64,000 nucleotides of DNA from Kibdelosporangium sp. MJ126-NF4 (GTDB taxonomy: Bacteria; Actinomycetota; Actinomycetes; Mycobacteriales; Pseudonocardiaceae): NCBI RefSeq assembly GCF_000826545.1, contig NZ_CDME01000002.1, positions 2,303,187 through 2,367,186 on the forward strand, given 5' to 3'. Positions 42,958-51,087 of this stretch are shown piece after piece (positions within the stretch are counted from its first letter, which is position 1; every line of letters starts with the position of its first letter). The notes beneath the pieces are model-generated. The model saw only the letters and a program-made list of their open reading frames with translations. It was not told the origin of the DNA and searched no databases. The translations under genes were made by a program, and so were the position numbers.

Positions 42958-44770
42958 TCTTTTCCCAGTAGTTCGCGATGTCGTCGGGGCTTCCGGCGTC
43001 GCGCAGCTGGACCTTGCTCAGCACGCCGACGACCGGCCGGTCCTTGACCGTGAAGATCAACTTTCCGGTGCCGCTGCTGACCGCCGCGCGGTACTGGCCG
43101 GTCAGGCCGTTGCCCTTCCAGTCGGCTGTGACCATCTCGCCGCCCATCGAGCCGATCACGGACTGGGCCTGCTTGGTGGCGTCGTCGTTCGACGTCGCCT
43201 GCAGGTACGAGACCTGGTAGTCCTCGCTCAACGTGCACGTCGCGCTCAACCCGGCTGAGGCGTCGAGGCCGCTGCTTTCCACGCCCGGCTTGCACGAGTT
43301 GTTGTCCGGCACGGTCCCGGCCAGCTGCCGCAGGCACTGGGTGAAGCCCTTGGCGTCCTTGTCCCCCGGGCTCGAGCAGTCCGCGGCCGAAGCACCGCCA
43401 CCGCCCGGCAGCAGGAAGATCCCGGCGACCACGGCGAGCACGACGACGAGCGCGGCACCACCGATCAGCAGCTTGCGGTCCGGCTTCTTCTTGGACGACG
43501 CGGGCGTCAGGGTCGGGAAGTTGCTGGGCAGCGGCGCGGGCGCCTGCGGCGCCGGTGGCTGCTGTTGAACCGGGAAACCACCGCTCGACGGCGTGGGCGT
43601 GGGCGGGCGGTAGTTCGCGCGGACCGGCGCCATCGTCGCGGTCGGCTGGTCCTCGCTCAGCGCGCTCTGCACGTTCTGGGTCTGGGTGCGGGCGCTGATG
43701 CCCTCGTGTGGCACGTGGTGCGCGCCGAGCGCCACAGCGGTCTCCGGCTGGTCGAGGCTCGCGGGCACAACCCGCAGCTGCTCGGCGATCAGCGTCGCGA
43801 CCAGCGGCATCCGGCTCGACCCACCGACGAGGTAGATGCCGAGCAGCCGGTCCGGCGTCATCCCGGTCGACCGGATCGTCGCGGCCAGCAGCTCGACGCT
43901 GCGCAGCAGGTTCGGCCGGACCAACGCCTCCAGCTCGGCCCGCGTGACGAGCACGTCGTCGAACGGTTCGGGCATCGGCACCTCGGTCTGCGGGTGCCGG
44001 GACAGTGCTTCCTTGGCGGCCTTGACGTCCTCACGCAGCGAGCGCTGCGCACGGCGGTCGCCCGTGGTCTCCGGACGGAGCAGGCGCTGCCAGCGGGCTG
44101 GGTCGCGGTGCGAGACCTCACGGCCGACGTGTTCGAGCATGGCCTGGTCGACGTCCAGACCACCGAGGTCGGGCAGGCCGTCTTCGGCGAGCACGGCGAA
44201 ACCGCTCTGTGTCGCGCCGACCACGGCGATGTCGAACGTGCCCGCGCCGAGGTCGTAGACGGCGAGCGCCCTGCCCGCCGCCAGCGACTGGCCAGGGAAG
44301 GAGGCGAAGTGCGCGGCCGCGGCCACGGGCTCCGGCACGAGCAGCAGGTTGTTGCCAAGACCGGCCAGCCGGGCGGCCGCCATCAGCACGTTGCGCCGGG
44401 TCGGGCCCCATTGGGCGGGGTGGGTCAGCCGAACCTCGTCGGGTTTCGCGCCGCCCAACTGTCGTGACGTCTCCTCGCCGACGCGGCTCAGCACGGCGGC
44501 GAGCGCATCGGTCACGGGCACGACCGTGTCGCCGAGCAGCAGCGTTCCCTCGTCGACGCGTCGTTTGGGGTTGGGTTCGAAACGCGACGGATCCAGCCTC
44601 GCCCGGCGTTCGGCATCTCTGCCGACCACCAGGTTGCCGTCCTCACCGGCGAAGACAGCGGACGGCATGGTGGCGGAGCCGTCGACCTCGACCACGCGAG
44701 GTGGGCGTCCGTGGGCGGACAGCACAGCGACGGTGTTCGACGTGCCAAGGTCAACTGACAGGACGCGCAC
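42938..44770 (-). CDS. Membrane-anchored Hsp70/DnaK-like protein
   Basis: 610 residues from a GTG at 44770 (GGGGAGAG upstream); the frame is open far upstream without homology. Actin/Hsp70 ATPase over ~1-355: LSVDLGTSNTVAVLS (phosphate 1), ALAVYDLGAGTFDIAVVG (phosphate 2), IYLVGGSSRMPLV (adenosine). Then a Pro/Gln linker (~365-430), one membrane helix (LIGGAALVVVLAVVAGIFLL, ~440-460) and an outside domain of ~150 residues with four Cys. There is no canonical substrate-binding domain, so it is not DnaK. The layout suggests an inside-ATPase, outside-sensor protein. Confidence 0.75.
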   Translation of the reverse strand: MRVLSVDLGTSNTVAVLSAHGRPPRVVEVDGSATMPSAVFAGEDGNLVVGRDAERRARLDPSRFEPNPKRRVDEGTLLLGDTVVPVTDALAAVLSRVGEETSRQLGGAKPDEVRLTHPAQWGPTRRNVLMAAARLAGLGNNLLLVPEPVAAAAHFASFPGQSLAAGRALAVYDLGAGTFDIAVVGATQSGFAVLAEDGLPDLGGLDVDQAMLEHVGREVSHRDPARWQRLLRPETTGDRRAQRSLREDVKAAKEALSRHPQTEVPMPEPFDDVLVTRAELEALVRPNLLRSVELLAATIRSTGMTPDRLLGIYLVGGSSRMPLVATLIAEQLRVVPASLDQPETAVALGAHHVPHEGISARTQTQNVQSALSEDQPTATMAPVRANYRPPTPTPSSGGFPVQQQPPAPQAPAPLPSNFPTLTPASSKKKPDRKLLIGGAALVVVLAVVAGIFLLPGGGGASAADCSSPGDKDAKGFTQCLRQLAGTVPDNNSCKPGVESSGLDASAGLSATCTLSEDYQVSYLQATSNDDATKQAQSVIGSMGGEMVTADWKGNGLTGQYRAAVSSGTGKLIFTVKDRPVVGVLSKVQLRDAGSPDDIANYWEKNVQPGT

Positions 44771-44852
44771 TGACTCTCCCCTTTGACGTGACCGGATGGT
44801 CGGCCCAGATGCTGCCATGCCGACGGGTGCGGGTGGGTCCGGGTTGACTTTC

Positions 44853-44888
44853 TGCTCATTCTGAGCACGATGACGCTCAGAATGAGCA
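44853..44888. promoter_or_regulatory. Perfect 14-bp palindrome over the sugar-acid operon promoter
   Basis: Arms TGCTCATTCTGAGC (44853-44866) and GCTCAGAATGAGCA (44875-44888) around 8 bases. TTGACT (44844-44849) sits just upstream. The palindrome covers the predicted -10 and start codon and is the likely operator of the DeoR repressor encoded downstream. Confidence 0.7.
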
Positions 44889-46069
44889 ATGTACGCGTCC
44901 TGGTGATCGGCGACGACCTGACCGGTAGCAACGCGACCGGCGCGTTGTTCGCCCGGTTCGGGATGCGCACCATGACCGTGCACGGAAACGGCACGGTGCC
45001 GGACATCGAGGCACTCGTGGTCAACCTGGGCAACCGGCACGCGGCGCCTGGTGACGCACGGGCCGCAGTGCGGGCGACGATCGCGGCGGTGGGTGACGTA
45101 CCTCTCGTCATCAAGCGCGTGGACACGACGCTGCGCGGCAATGTCGGCGCCGAGACGGACGCGGCGATCGCGGCGCTGAACGTACGCGCGCTCGTCGTCC
45201 CCGCGTTCCCCGACGCCGGGCGCGTCACGGTGGGCGGGTTGCACCTCGTCGACGGTGTTCCGCTCGCCCAGACAGCGGCGGGACGCGACGCCCTCAACCC
45301 GGTCGGCTCGTCCCGCGTGGCGACGATTCTGAGGGCCGGTACCTCCCGGTCCATCTCCGAGATCCCCCTGGACGTGGTCGAGCAGGGCGTCGCGGCGGTC
45401 GCACAGGCGCTGCGTGCCGACAGCGAGATCGTCGTCTGCGACGCGACCAGGAACGCACACCTTCGGGTGATCGCCGAGGCGGCGGCACAGGTGTCAAAAG
45501 TGTGGCTGTCGGTGGATTCCGGCCCGTTCGGCGTCCGGCTCGCCGCGGCGCTGGGCATAGCGCCCGGCGACGAGCCAAGGCCACCGGTGTTCGCCGTGAT
45601 CGGCAGCATCACCGCGATCACCGCCGACCAGGTCCAGGAAACCGAGCAGACCCTCGGCGCCAGGTACGTCACGGTGACCGGCACGGAATCACCCGAAGAG
45701 GTGGTTCGCGAGGTCGGCGACCTGCTCGGCCAGGGTCTCGACGTGGTCGGTGTACGCACGATGGCCGCCTCGCTCGACCGTGCGCTGGCGGCGCGGCTGC
45801 CGGGAATCCTCGCCGAGATCACCAGGCGGGTGCTGACGGAGAACAGGATCAGCGGTCTCTACGCGACCGGCGGCGACATCGCCACGGCCATCACGGCCGC
45901 ACTGGAGACCGACGGATTCGTGATCGACGACGAAGTGGTACCGCTGGCTGTGGTCGGCAGGCTCGCCGGCGGCCCGTTCAACGGGCTGCCGTTCGCCACC
46001 AAGGGCGGCCTGATCGGCGGAATCACCGCGGCGGTCGCCTGTATCGAACGGCTGAGAGGAAGCAGATGA
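44882..46069 (+). CDS. Four-carbon acid sugar kinase (DUF1537 family)
   Basis: 395 residues from the ATG at 44882; an in-frame ATG at 44870 is possible. VLVIGDDLTGSNATGALFAR is the N-terminal signature of the DUF1537 kinases (OtnK/DtnK/DenK), and GGDIATAI plus LPFATKGGLIGG near the C-terminus match their ATP-binding half. They phosphorylate four-carbon sugar acids such as D-threonate or D-erythronate at C4. The next gene, a PdxA2-type dehydrogenase, uses that product. The start lies inside the palindromic operator, so the mRNA is nearly leaderless. Confidence 0.85.
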   Translation: MSNVRVLVIGDDLTGSNATGALFARFGMRTMTVHGNGTVPDIEALVVNLGNRHAAPGDARAAVRATIAAVGDVPLVIKRVDTTLRGNVGAETDAAIAALNVRALVVPAFPDAGRVTVGGLHLVDGVPLAQTAAGRDALNPVGSSRVATILRAGTSRSISEIPLDVVEQGVAAVAQALRADSEIVVCDATRNAHLRVIAEAAAQVSKVWLSVDSGPFGVRLAAALGIAPGDEPRPPVFAVIGSITAITADQVQETEQTLGARYVTVTGTESPEEVVREVGDLLGQGLDVVGVRTMAASLDRALAARLPGILAEITRRVLTENRISGLYATGGDIATAITAALETDGFVIDDEVVPLAVVGRLAGGPFNGLPFATKGGLIGGITAAVACIERLRGSR

Positions 46070-47085
46070 CCAAGCCCGTGCTCGCGGTGACGCTCGGCGA
46101 TCCGGCCGGGATCGGCCCGGAGATCACCGCGAAGACCCTGGCCGCACCCGAGGCCACGGACACCGCGCGTCCACTGGCAGTCGGCGACGCGCCGGTGTTG
46201 CGCCGCGCGATCGAGGTGCTCGGCCTCGACGCGGAGGTCAACGCGGTGTCGTCGGTCGCGGACGCGAAGTTCGAGCCCGGCACGATCGACATCCTCGACC
46301 TGGGGATCGCACCTGGTGACCTGCCGTGGGGCGAGGTCAACGCGACCGCGGGCAAGGCCGCCGTCGCCGCGATCGAGGAGGCGACGAGGGCGGCGCTGCG
46401 CGGTGAGGTGGACGCGGTGGTCACGTCCCCCATCAACAAGGAGTCGATCTGGGCGGCCGGGTCGAAACACCTGGGGCACACCGAGATGCTCGGTGAACTG
46501 ACCGGCTCCGACCGGTTCAACACCATGTTCTGGGTGCGTGGCTTGCGGATTTTCTTCGCCACCAGGCACTTGTCGCTACGCGAGGCGGTTGAACAGATCA
46601 CCAGGCCGAACATCGAGCACGCGATCCGCGAGGCCTACACAGCGCTGCGCGTGTTCGGCAACGAATCCCCCAGACTGGCGGTCGCCGCGCTGAACCCCCA
46701 CGGCGGTGAGGGCGGCAAGTTCGGTGACGAGGAGATCGTCGCCATCGCGCCCGCTGTCGAGGCGACCAAGGCCGACGGACTCGACGTGCACGGCCCGATC
46801 CCGGCGGACTCCGTGTTCCACCAGGGACTTGAGGGTCGGTATGACGGTGTCCTGTCGCTGTACCACGATCAGGGGCACATCGCGTCGAAGACGGTGGACT
46901 TCCACGGCACGGTGTCGGTGACCGTCGGTTTGCCGATCCTGCGTACGTCGGTGGACCACGGCACGGCGTTCGACATCGCCGGGACCGGAAGGGCGGAGCA
47001 CGGCACGATGGTCGCGGCCTTCCGCGCGGCTGTGGACCTGGCGCCGTACGCGCCCCGGCTGCGTCAGGCATATCCCGGCAGATGA
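46066..47085 (+). CDS. pdxA2: PdxA2-type 4-phospho-sugar-acid dehydrogenase
   Basis: 339 residues from an ATG overlapping the kinase stop, with GAGAGGA upstream. PdxA fold: TLGDPAGIGPEIT, SPINKESI, GHTEML and DGVLSLYHDQGHI metal-ligand histidines, and the DHGTAFDIAGTG end. In PdxA2 paralogues this oxidises 4-phospho-D-threonate/erythronate at C3 with decarboxylation to dihydroxyacetone phosphate, rather than making pyridoxine. Gene context (DUF1537 kinase plus DeoR) supports the catabolic role over biosynthetic PdxA. Confidence 0.85.
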   Translation: MTKPVLAVTLGDPAGIGPEITAKTLAAPEATDTARPLAVGDAPVLRRAIEVLGLDAEVNAVSSVADAKFEPGTIDILDLGIAPGDLPWGEVNATAGKAAVAAIEEATRAALRGEVDAVVTSPINKESIWAAGSKHLGHTEMLGELTGSDRFNTMFWVRGLRIFFATRHLSLREAVEQITRPNIEHAIREAYTALRVFGNESPRLAVAALNPHGGEGGKFGDEEIVAIAPAVEATKADGLDVHGPIPADSVFHQGLEGRYDGVLSLYHDQGHIASKTVDFHGTVSVTVGLPILRTSVDHGTAFDIAGTGRAEHGTMVAAFRAAVDLAPYAPRLRQAYPGR

Positions 47086-47759
47086 ACGCACGTGAACGCC
47101 GGGCGAGGCTGTTGCACGAGGTACGCGGCGGGTCGGGGCACATCCACGAACTGGCAGACCAGTTCCAGGTGTCGCCGTCCACGATCCGCCGTGACCTCAC
47201 CCTGCTCGAACGTGACGGCCATGTCGTGCGGACGTACGGCGGCGCGGTCGAGCGAAGCGTCCAGGAAAAGCACGGCCGCAACGTCGCCGAAAAGGACGAC
47301 ATCGCGCTGAAGGCAGCAGCCCTGGTCGAGGACGGTGAGGTCGTCGTCCTCGACGCGGGCACCACGACGGGAAGACTCGCGGCGCACCTCGCGCACCGCA
47401 GTCTCACAGTCGTCACCAACGGCCTGACCGCGGTCATCGCCCTCGCGGAGAGCACGACGGTCGACCTGATTGTCCTGGGTGGACGCCTTCGTCAGCCGAA
47501 CGCGTCGATCGTCGGCGCGACGGTCACCGAGCAGTTGCGGCACATCAGTGCCGACCGGGTGTTCCTGGGCACGGACGGTCTGAGCCCCGCACGAGGTCTG
47601 TGCTCGCCCAGTCTGGACCAGGCGCACCTGAAGTACGCGATGCTGCACAGCGCGCGGCACGCATACGTGCTGGCAGACCACTCCAAACTCGGCCATGAAC
47701 CGTTTTCCTACTGGACTCCCCTCGACAGGCCACACACCGTGCTGACGGACTCACCGTGA
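47082..47759 (+). CDS. DeoR/GlpR-family repressor
   Basis: 225 residues, ATGA overlap with pdxA2. N-terminal winged HTH HIHELADQFQVSPSTIRRDLTLLERDGHVVRTYGGA (~20-54), followed by the sugar-phosphate sensor domain with LDAGTTTGRLA and TNGLTAV. It is slightly short at the N-terminus but complete. It likely represses its own operon at the 44853-44888 palindrome and is released by a phosphorylated intermediate. Confidence 0.88.
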   Translation: MNARERRARLLHEVRGGSGHIHELADQFQVSPSTIRRDLTLLERDGHVVRTYGGAVERSVQEKHGRNVAEKDDIALKAAALVEDGEVVVLDAGTTTGRLAAHLAHRSLTVVTNGLTAVIALAESTTVDLIVLGGRLRQPNASIVGATVTEQLRHISADRVFLGTDGLSPARGLCSPSLDQAHLKYAMLHSARHAYVLADHSKLGHEPFSYWTPLDRPHTVLTDSP

Positions 47760-47840
47760 TCCGATCGAGACAACTCCTGAACCGGCGCACACGATCGCTC
47801 GTATGGATCAGTGCAGCCGCGACACGACGGGAGCAACGAC

Positions 47841-49004
47841 GTGCGACATGGTGTGGATACCGACTTGTTCCAACGCGCGGCACACAGCCCGTCGTACTTC
47901 GAGCTGGCCAGGGGAATGGGAGACGGTGGCAGGAAGATCGCGGACTTCTGCATCCCGTGCAACCCGTACTTCCCCACTCCGGAGATGTTCGGTGACCTGG
48001 CCAAGAACCTGGAAACGGTGCTGAAGTACTACCCGAGCGACGCTGGCACCATCGCGGGCAGGCTCGCCAGGATCCTCGGGCTCAACCCGGCCACGATCGC
48101 CATGTCGAACGGTTCGACCGAGCTGATCACCTGGATGGACCACCTGTGGTTCACCGAGAGTGTGGCCGTGCCGATTCCCACGTTCGGGCGATGGACCGAC
48201 CAGCCGCTGGAGACCGGCAAACGCGTGGACATGTACCCGTTGCGGGAAAGCAGCGATTTCAACCTGAGCGTCGACGACTACATCAAGTTCATCCGGAAGC
48301 GTAAGTCCCGTGTCGCGGTGCTGTGCAATCCGAACAACCCGGACGGCGGCTACCTGCCGCGCCGCGAGATCGTGCGGTTCATGGACGAGCTCGCGGATCT
48401 GGATCTCGTCGTGATCGACGAGTCGTTCATCGACTTCGTCGAGGTCGAACGCAGCCCGTCGGTCGGGTCCGACGCGACGATCCGGCCGAACGTGGTGGTG
48501 CTCAAGAGCCTCGGCAAGAACTTCGGCCTGCACGGCATCCGCTTCGGCTACCTGATCGCCAATCCCGCGCTGGCGGGCAAGATGGCGAGGACGCTGCCGA
48601 AGTGGAACCTGAACTCGCTGGCCGAGACAGTGGTGTTCATGTTGGAGGAGCACGCGGGTGCCTACGCCGAAAGCCTGCACCTGTTGGCACGCGACCGCTA
48701 CCGGATGGGTATGGAACTGGCCAGACACCAGGATCTGACCGTGTACTCGTCACAGGCGAACTTCCTGCTCGTCAAGCTGGCGCAGAGCGTCGACGGGATG
48801 GAGTTGCGGGACTACCTGCTGCAGCGTCATCAGGTCTTCATCAGGGAGTGCGGCAACAAACTGGGGATGAGCAGCCAGTTCGTCCGTCTGGTTGTCCGTC
48901 CGGAACAGGACGTCGAACGTCTCGTCGAAGGACTGCGCGGGTTCGCAAAGACCCGATGGGAGAAGGAACACGCACCCCCCGCGCTGGTCCAGAGTGTGTC
49001 ATGA
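47841..49004 (+). CDS. Class I/II PLP aminotransferase, HisC/CobC-like
   Basis: 387 residues from the GTG at 47841 with GGGAG seven bases upstream; a GTG 30 bases earlier lacks one. Fold-type I aminotransferase: SNGSTELI (PLP phosphate), CNPNNPDGGYLP (Asn pair), VVIDESFIDF (Asp), SLGKNFGLHGIRFGYL with the Schiff-base Lys (~228), and the C-terminal Arg in VRLVVRP. It is nearest to histidinol-phosphate or threonine-phosphate decarboxylase-like enzymes. No histidine or cobalamin genes are nearby, so substrate is unknown. It starts 81 bp after the DeoR stop and may form its own unit. Confidence 0.8.
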   Translation: MRHGVDTDLFQRAAHSPSYFELARGMGDGGRKIADFCIPCNPYFPTPEMFGDLAKNLETVLKYYPSDAGTIAGRLARILGLNPATIAMSNGSTELITWMDHLWFTESVAVPIPTFGRWTDQPLETGKRVDMYPLRESSDFNLSVDDYIKFIRKRKSRVAVLCNPNNPDGGYLPRREIVRFMDELADLDLVVIDESFIDFVEVERSPSVGSDATIRPNVVVLKSLGKNFGLHGIRFGYLIANPALAGKMARTLPKWNLNSLAETVVFMLEEHAGAYAESLHLLARDRYRMGMELARHQDLTVYSSQANFLLVKLAQSVDGMELRDYLLQRHQVFIRECGNKLGMSSQFVRLVVRPEQDVERLVEGLRGFAKTRWEKEHAPPALVQSVS

Positions 49005-49044
49005 CCGGTTACCCGGGTGCGGGTGGCAGGACACACTCCGGACC
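48986..49044. terminator. Imperfect inverted repeat terminator
   Basis: Arms GGTCCAGAGTGTGTC (48986-49000) and GACACACTCCGGACC (49030-49044) pair over 15 bp with one wobble, starting inside the aminotransferase 3' end; convergent with the 49070 gene. Confidence 0.6.
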
Positions 49045-49069
49045 AGTCCTCCGCTGACCGAAGTCCTGG

Positions 49070-49582
49070 CTAGACAGGACGACGGGTCCGCCGCCAGGCA
49101 ACCACGATCAACGCGATCAGGCCGAACAGTGGGATGGTGCTGATCGCCCAGCTCAACCCCATCGGCGGCCCCGGCTGCTCCATCACCTTGAGATTGCGCA
49201 GTTCACCCGTTCCGGTACCGGCCGGCCCCGCGATGTCGAAGCGCACCGTCCAGTCACCCGGTTCCGGGAGGCTACGCACATCCAAACCCCAGACCTCACG
49301 TTTGCGTGGATGACGGGCCAACGGCTCCCCCATCTTGTCCTGGCCGAGGCTCATGATCACGCTGCCCTCCTTGCCGACGATGCCGTCGTCGGGGGCGAAG
49401 GTGAAGTCCAGCGACTGCATGGCTTTCAGTGGCCACGTGCTGAAGCCGACGGTCACCGAGTACGGACCGGCCTTGACCTTCTCCGTGTGCACGATGTTGA
49501 CCGGCTCGTACGCCGACGCCGGTGCGGCGAACCCGACCAGCAGAGCGATCGCCGCAAGCAGTCCCGCCGCTGTCCTACGCAT
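49070..49582 (-). CDS. Exported protein with C-terminal membrane anchor
   Basis: 170 residues from the ATG at 49582, which overlaps the upstream gene by 8 bp. Signal peptide (AAGLLAAIALLVGFAAPASA), a beta-rich outside domain with VTVGFSTWPLKAMQSLDFTFAPDDG, then one membrane helix (WAISTIPLFGLIALIVVAW) and an RRTRRP tail, so it is a tail-anchored extracytoplasmic protein. The fold looks like the YtkA/FixH or CopC-type beta sandwiches of its neighbours. No Cys and few His; Met present. Last gene of the four-gene unit. Function unknown. Confidence 0.65.
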   Translation of the reverse strand: MRRTAAGLLAAIALLVGFAAPASAYEPVNIVHTEKVKAGPYSVTVGFSTWPLKAMQSLDFTFAPDDGIVGKEGSVIMSLGQDKMGEPLARHPRKREVWGLDVRSLPEPGDWTVRFDIAGPAGTGTGELRNLKVMEQPGPPMGLSWAISTIPLFGLIALIVVAWRRTRRPV

Positions 49583-50693
49583 GACTGGCTTCCTTCGTGC
49601 TGGGTTCCGTTGCCGGCGAGAGGTGGCGCAGCATCTGGCTGAACCGGCGGCCGAGCATCGCCGCAAGCGCGCCGAAGACGAGACCGGTCGCGGCCGTGGC
49701 GAGGTAGGTGTTGGTGCGCGGCATCGAACTGTCGTACACCCAGACGTTCTGCAGCGGTATGGTCAACGTGATGATCAGGCCACCGACCGCGCCGGTGATC
49801 ACGGCAGGCACGTTGGACATCAACTCGATGGCCACGGCTACGAGAATCAGACTCATCGGGATCAGGGCAGGCAGGCTTGGCACGCCGTCGATGTAATCTC
49901 GGACAGGCAGCCCGACCGCGTCGGCGTACACCCGGGCAGCCCATGGGGAAAACCACCAGAACACCGCCTGCAGCACACCGACCGCCACGGCGACGGCGAG
50001 CGCTCCGCCCCGTCGTGCGATCACTCCCGCGCCCATCGTGAGCAGCAGCACACACATGAACGTGGCTCCGACGGTCACTGGGCGAATGATGCCGTTCGGC
50101 AGCGCCTGCAGACCGATCACCGTCACCATGCTGAACGCCAGCAGCACGGCCGCACCGACGATCGTGCCGACCTTGCCCCAACGGTGTTCCCGTGCGGTGG
50201 CGAAGACCATGACCGCGCCGACCATCGTGATGGAGATCGACAGCAGCAAACCGATGTGCGGCGGCGAGTCGATCACCGCGTCGAAGCCGTACAGGCTGTG
50301 CCACCACTGGTCCCACAAGCCGTACAGCAGGAACGAGGCGGCGCCGATCCCGGAGATGAGGTAGCCGACGGGCGCAGCGAACGTCCTGCCGAACACGCCG
50401 ACCGCTCGCCCTCCCACGATCGGGTTGATGTCCGTGCCGCGCCGCTGTGCGGCGGTGGTCATCAGAACCACGACCAGGCTGGCGATTCCGGCAACGGCGC
50501 TGCCGGAGTACAGAAACAGGTGTGGCAAGGTGAAGAACGTGTCCGGCCCGACATCCGAGTGCCACTGAATGTCCCAGGTGAGGCCGACGAGCGAAAGCAT
50601 CGTTCCGCCGAGTACGAAACTCGCCGGGACCAAGCCCCTCGGCGCGCTCCTGGCCGCGACACCACTCCCTGCCATCGACGCGGTCATGTCCAT
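49575..50693 (-). CDS. Polytopic membrane protein, about ten segments
   Basis: 372 residues with around ten hydrophobic stretches and conserved-looking polar membrane residues: WDIQWHSDVG, LPHLFLYSG, LWDQWWHSLYG and SPPHIGLL carry His that could bind metal or haem. I do not recognise the family. Its partners are a FixH-like and two exported beta proteins, suggesting a transport or assembly complex for a metal or an envelope cofactor. It might alternatively resemble copper-resistance or oxidase-assembly membrane proteins. Function inferred only from context. Confidence 0.6.
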   Translation of the reverse strand: MDMTASMAGSGVAARSAPRGLVPASFVLGGTMLSLVGLTWDIQWHSDVGPDTFFTLPHLFLYSGSAVAGIASLVVVLMTTAAQRRGTDINPIVGGRAVGVFGRTFAAPVGYLISGIGAASFLLYGLWDQWWHSLYGFDAVIDSPPHIGLLLSISITMVGAVMVFATAREHRWGKVGTIVGAAVLLAFSMVTVIGLQALPNGIIRPVTVGATFMCVLLLTMGAGVIARRGGALAVAVAVGVLQAVFWWFSPWAARVYADAVGLPVRDYIDGVPSLPALIPMSLILVAVAIELMSNVPAVITGAVGGLIITLTIPLQNVWVYDSSMPRTNTYLATAATGLVFGALAAMLGRRFSQMLRHLSPATEPSTKEASHA

Positions 50694-50706
50694 TGATCCA
50701 CCCCTT

Positions 50707-51087
50707 TCAGTTGAGTAGCAGCGGGACCACGACCCGCTCTGTCCCCAGCGAGACTGTGATCTCCCACTGACCCGCCATCGGCAGGTCGACGTTGTCCACC
50801 CGGAACCGGCCCGGTTGTGTCTGCACGGCGGTGACCAGGCTGAGCGCGTGCCCCATCTGGGGCATCGCCGGTTCGATCGTCACCTCGCCTGACGCCGGTG
50901 CGCCCGCCCGGTCGGTGATGTCGATGTCGAGCGAATTGGTTCCCTGCTTCAACGGCTGTGCGACGACCTTGAAGGTGTAGCGCTGCGAGTCCGCGACGAG
51001 TTGACGTGTCTCACCGGTCGTCGGCCAGAACAACAGCGCGGCCACCGCGACGATGAGCGCGCCGAGCGCGGCCAGAAAGATCTTCAT
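50707..51087 (-). CDS. FixH-like exported domain protein
   Basis: 126 residues, ATGA overlap with the upstream gene. An uncleaved N-terminal membrane helix (FLAALGALIVAVAALLFW) and one beta-sandwich with SLDIDITDRAGAP and the EPAMPQMGHAL motif (~86-96), typical of FixH/YtkA-like domains, where Met/His may contact copper. The protein should face the outside of the membrane. Confidence 0.7.
   Translation of the reverse strand: MKIFLAALGALIVAVAALLFWPTTGETRQLVADSQRYTFKVVAQPLKQGTNSLDIDITDRAGAPASGEVTIEPAMPQMGHALSLVTAVQTQPGRFRVDNVDLPMAGQWEITVSLGTERVVVPLLLN

Noticed and set aside
45502..46060. Plus-strand frame running into pdxA2 from upstream
   Set aside because: It is the out-of-frame extension across the kinase gene; the true PdxA2 start is the ATG at 46066.
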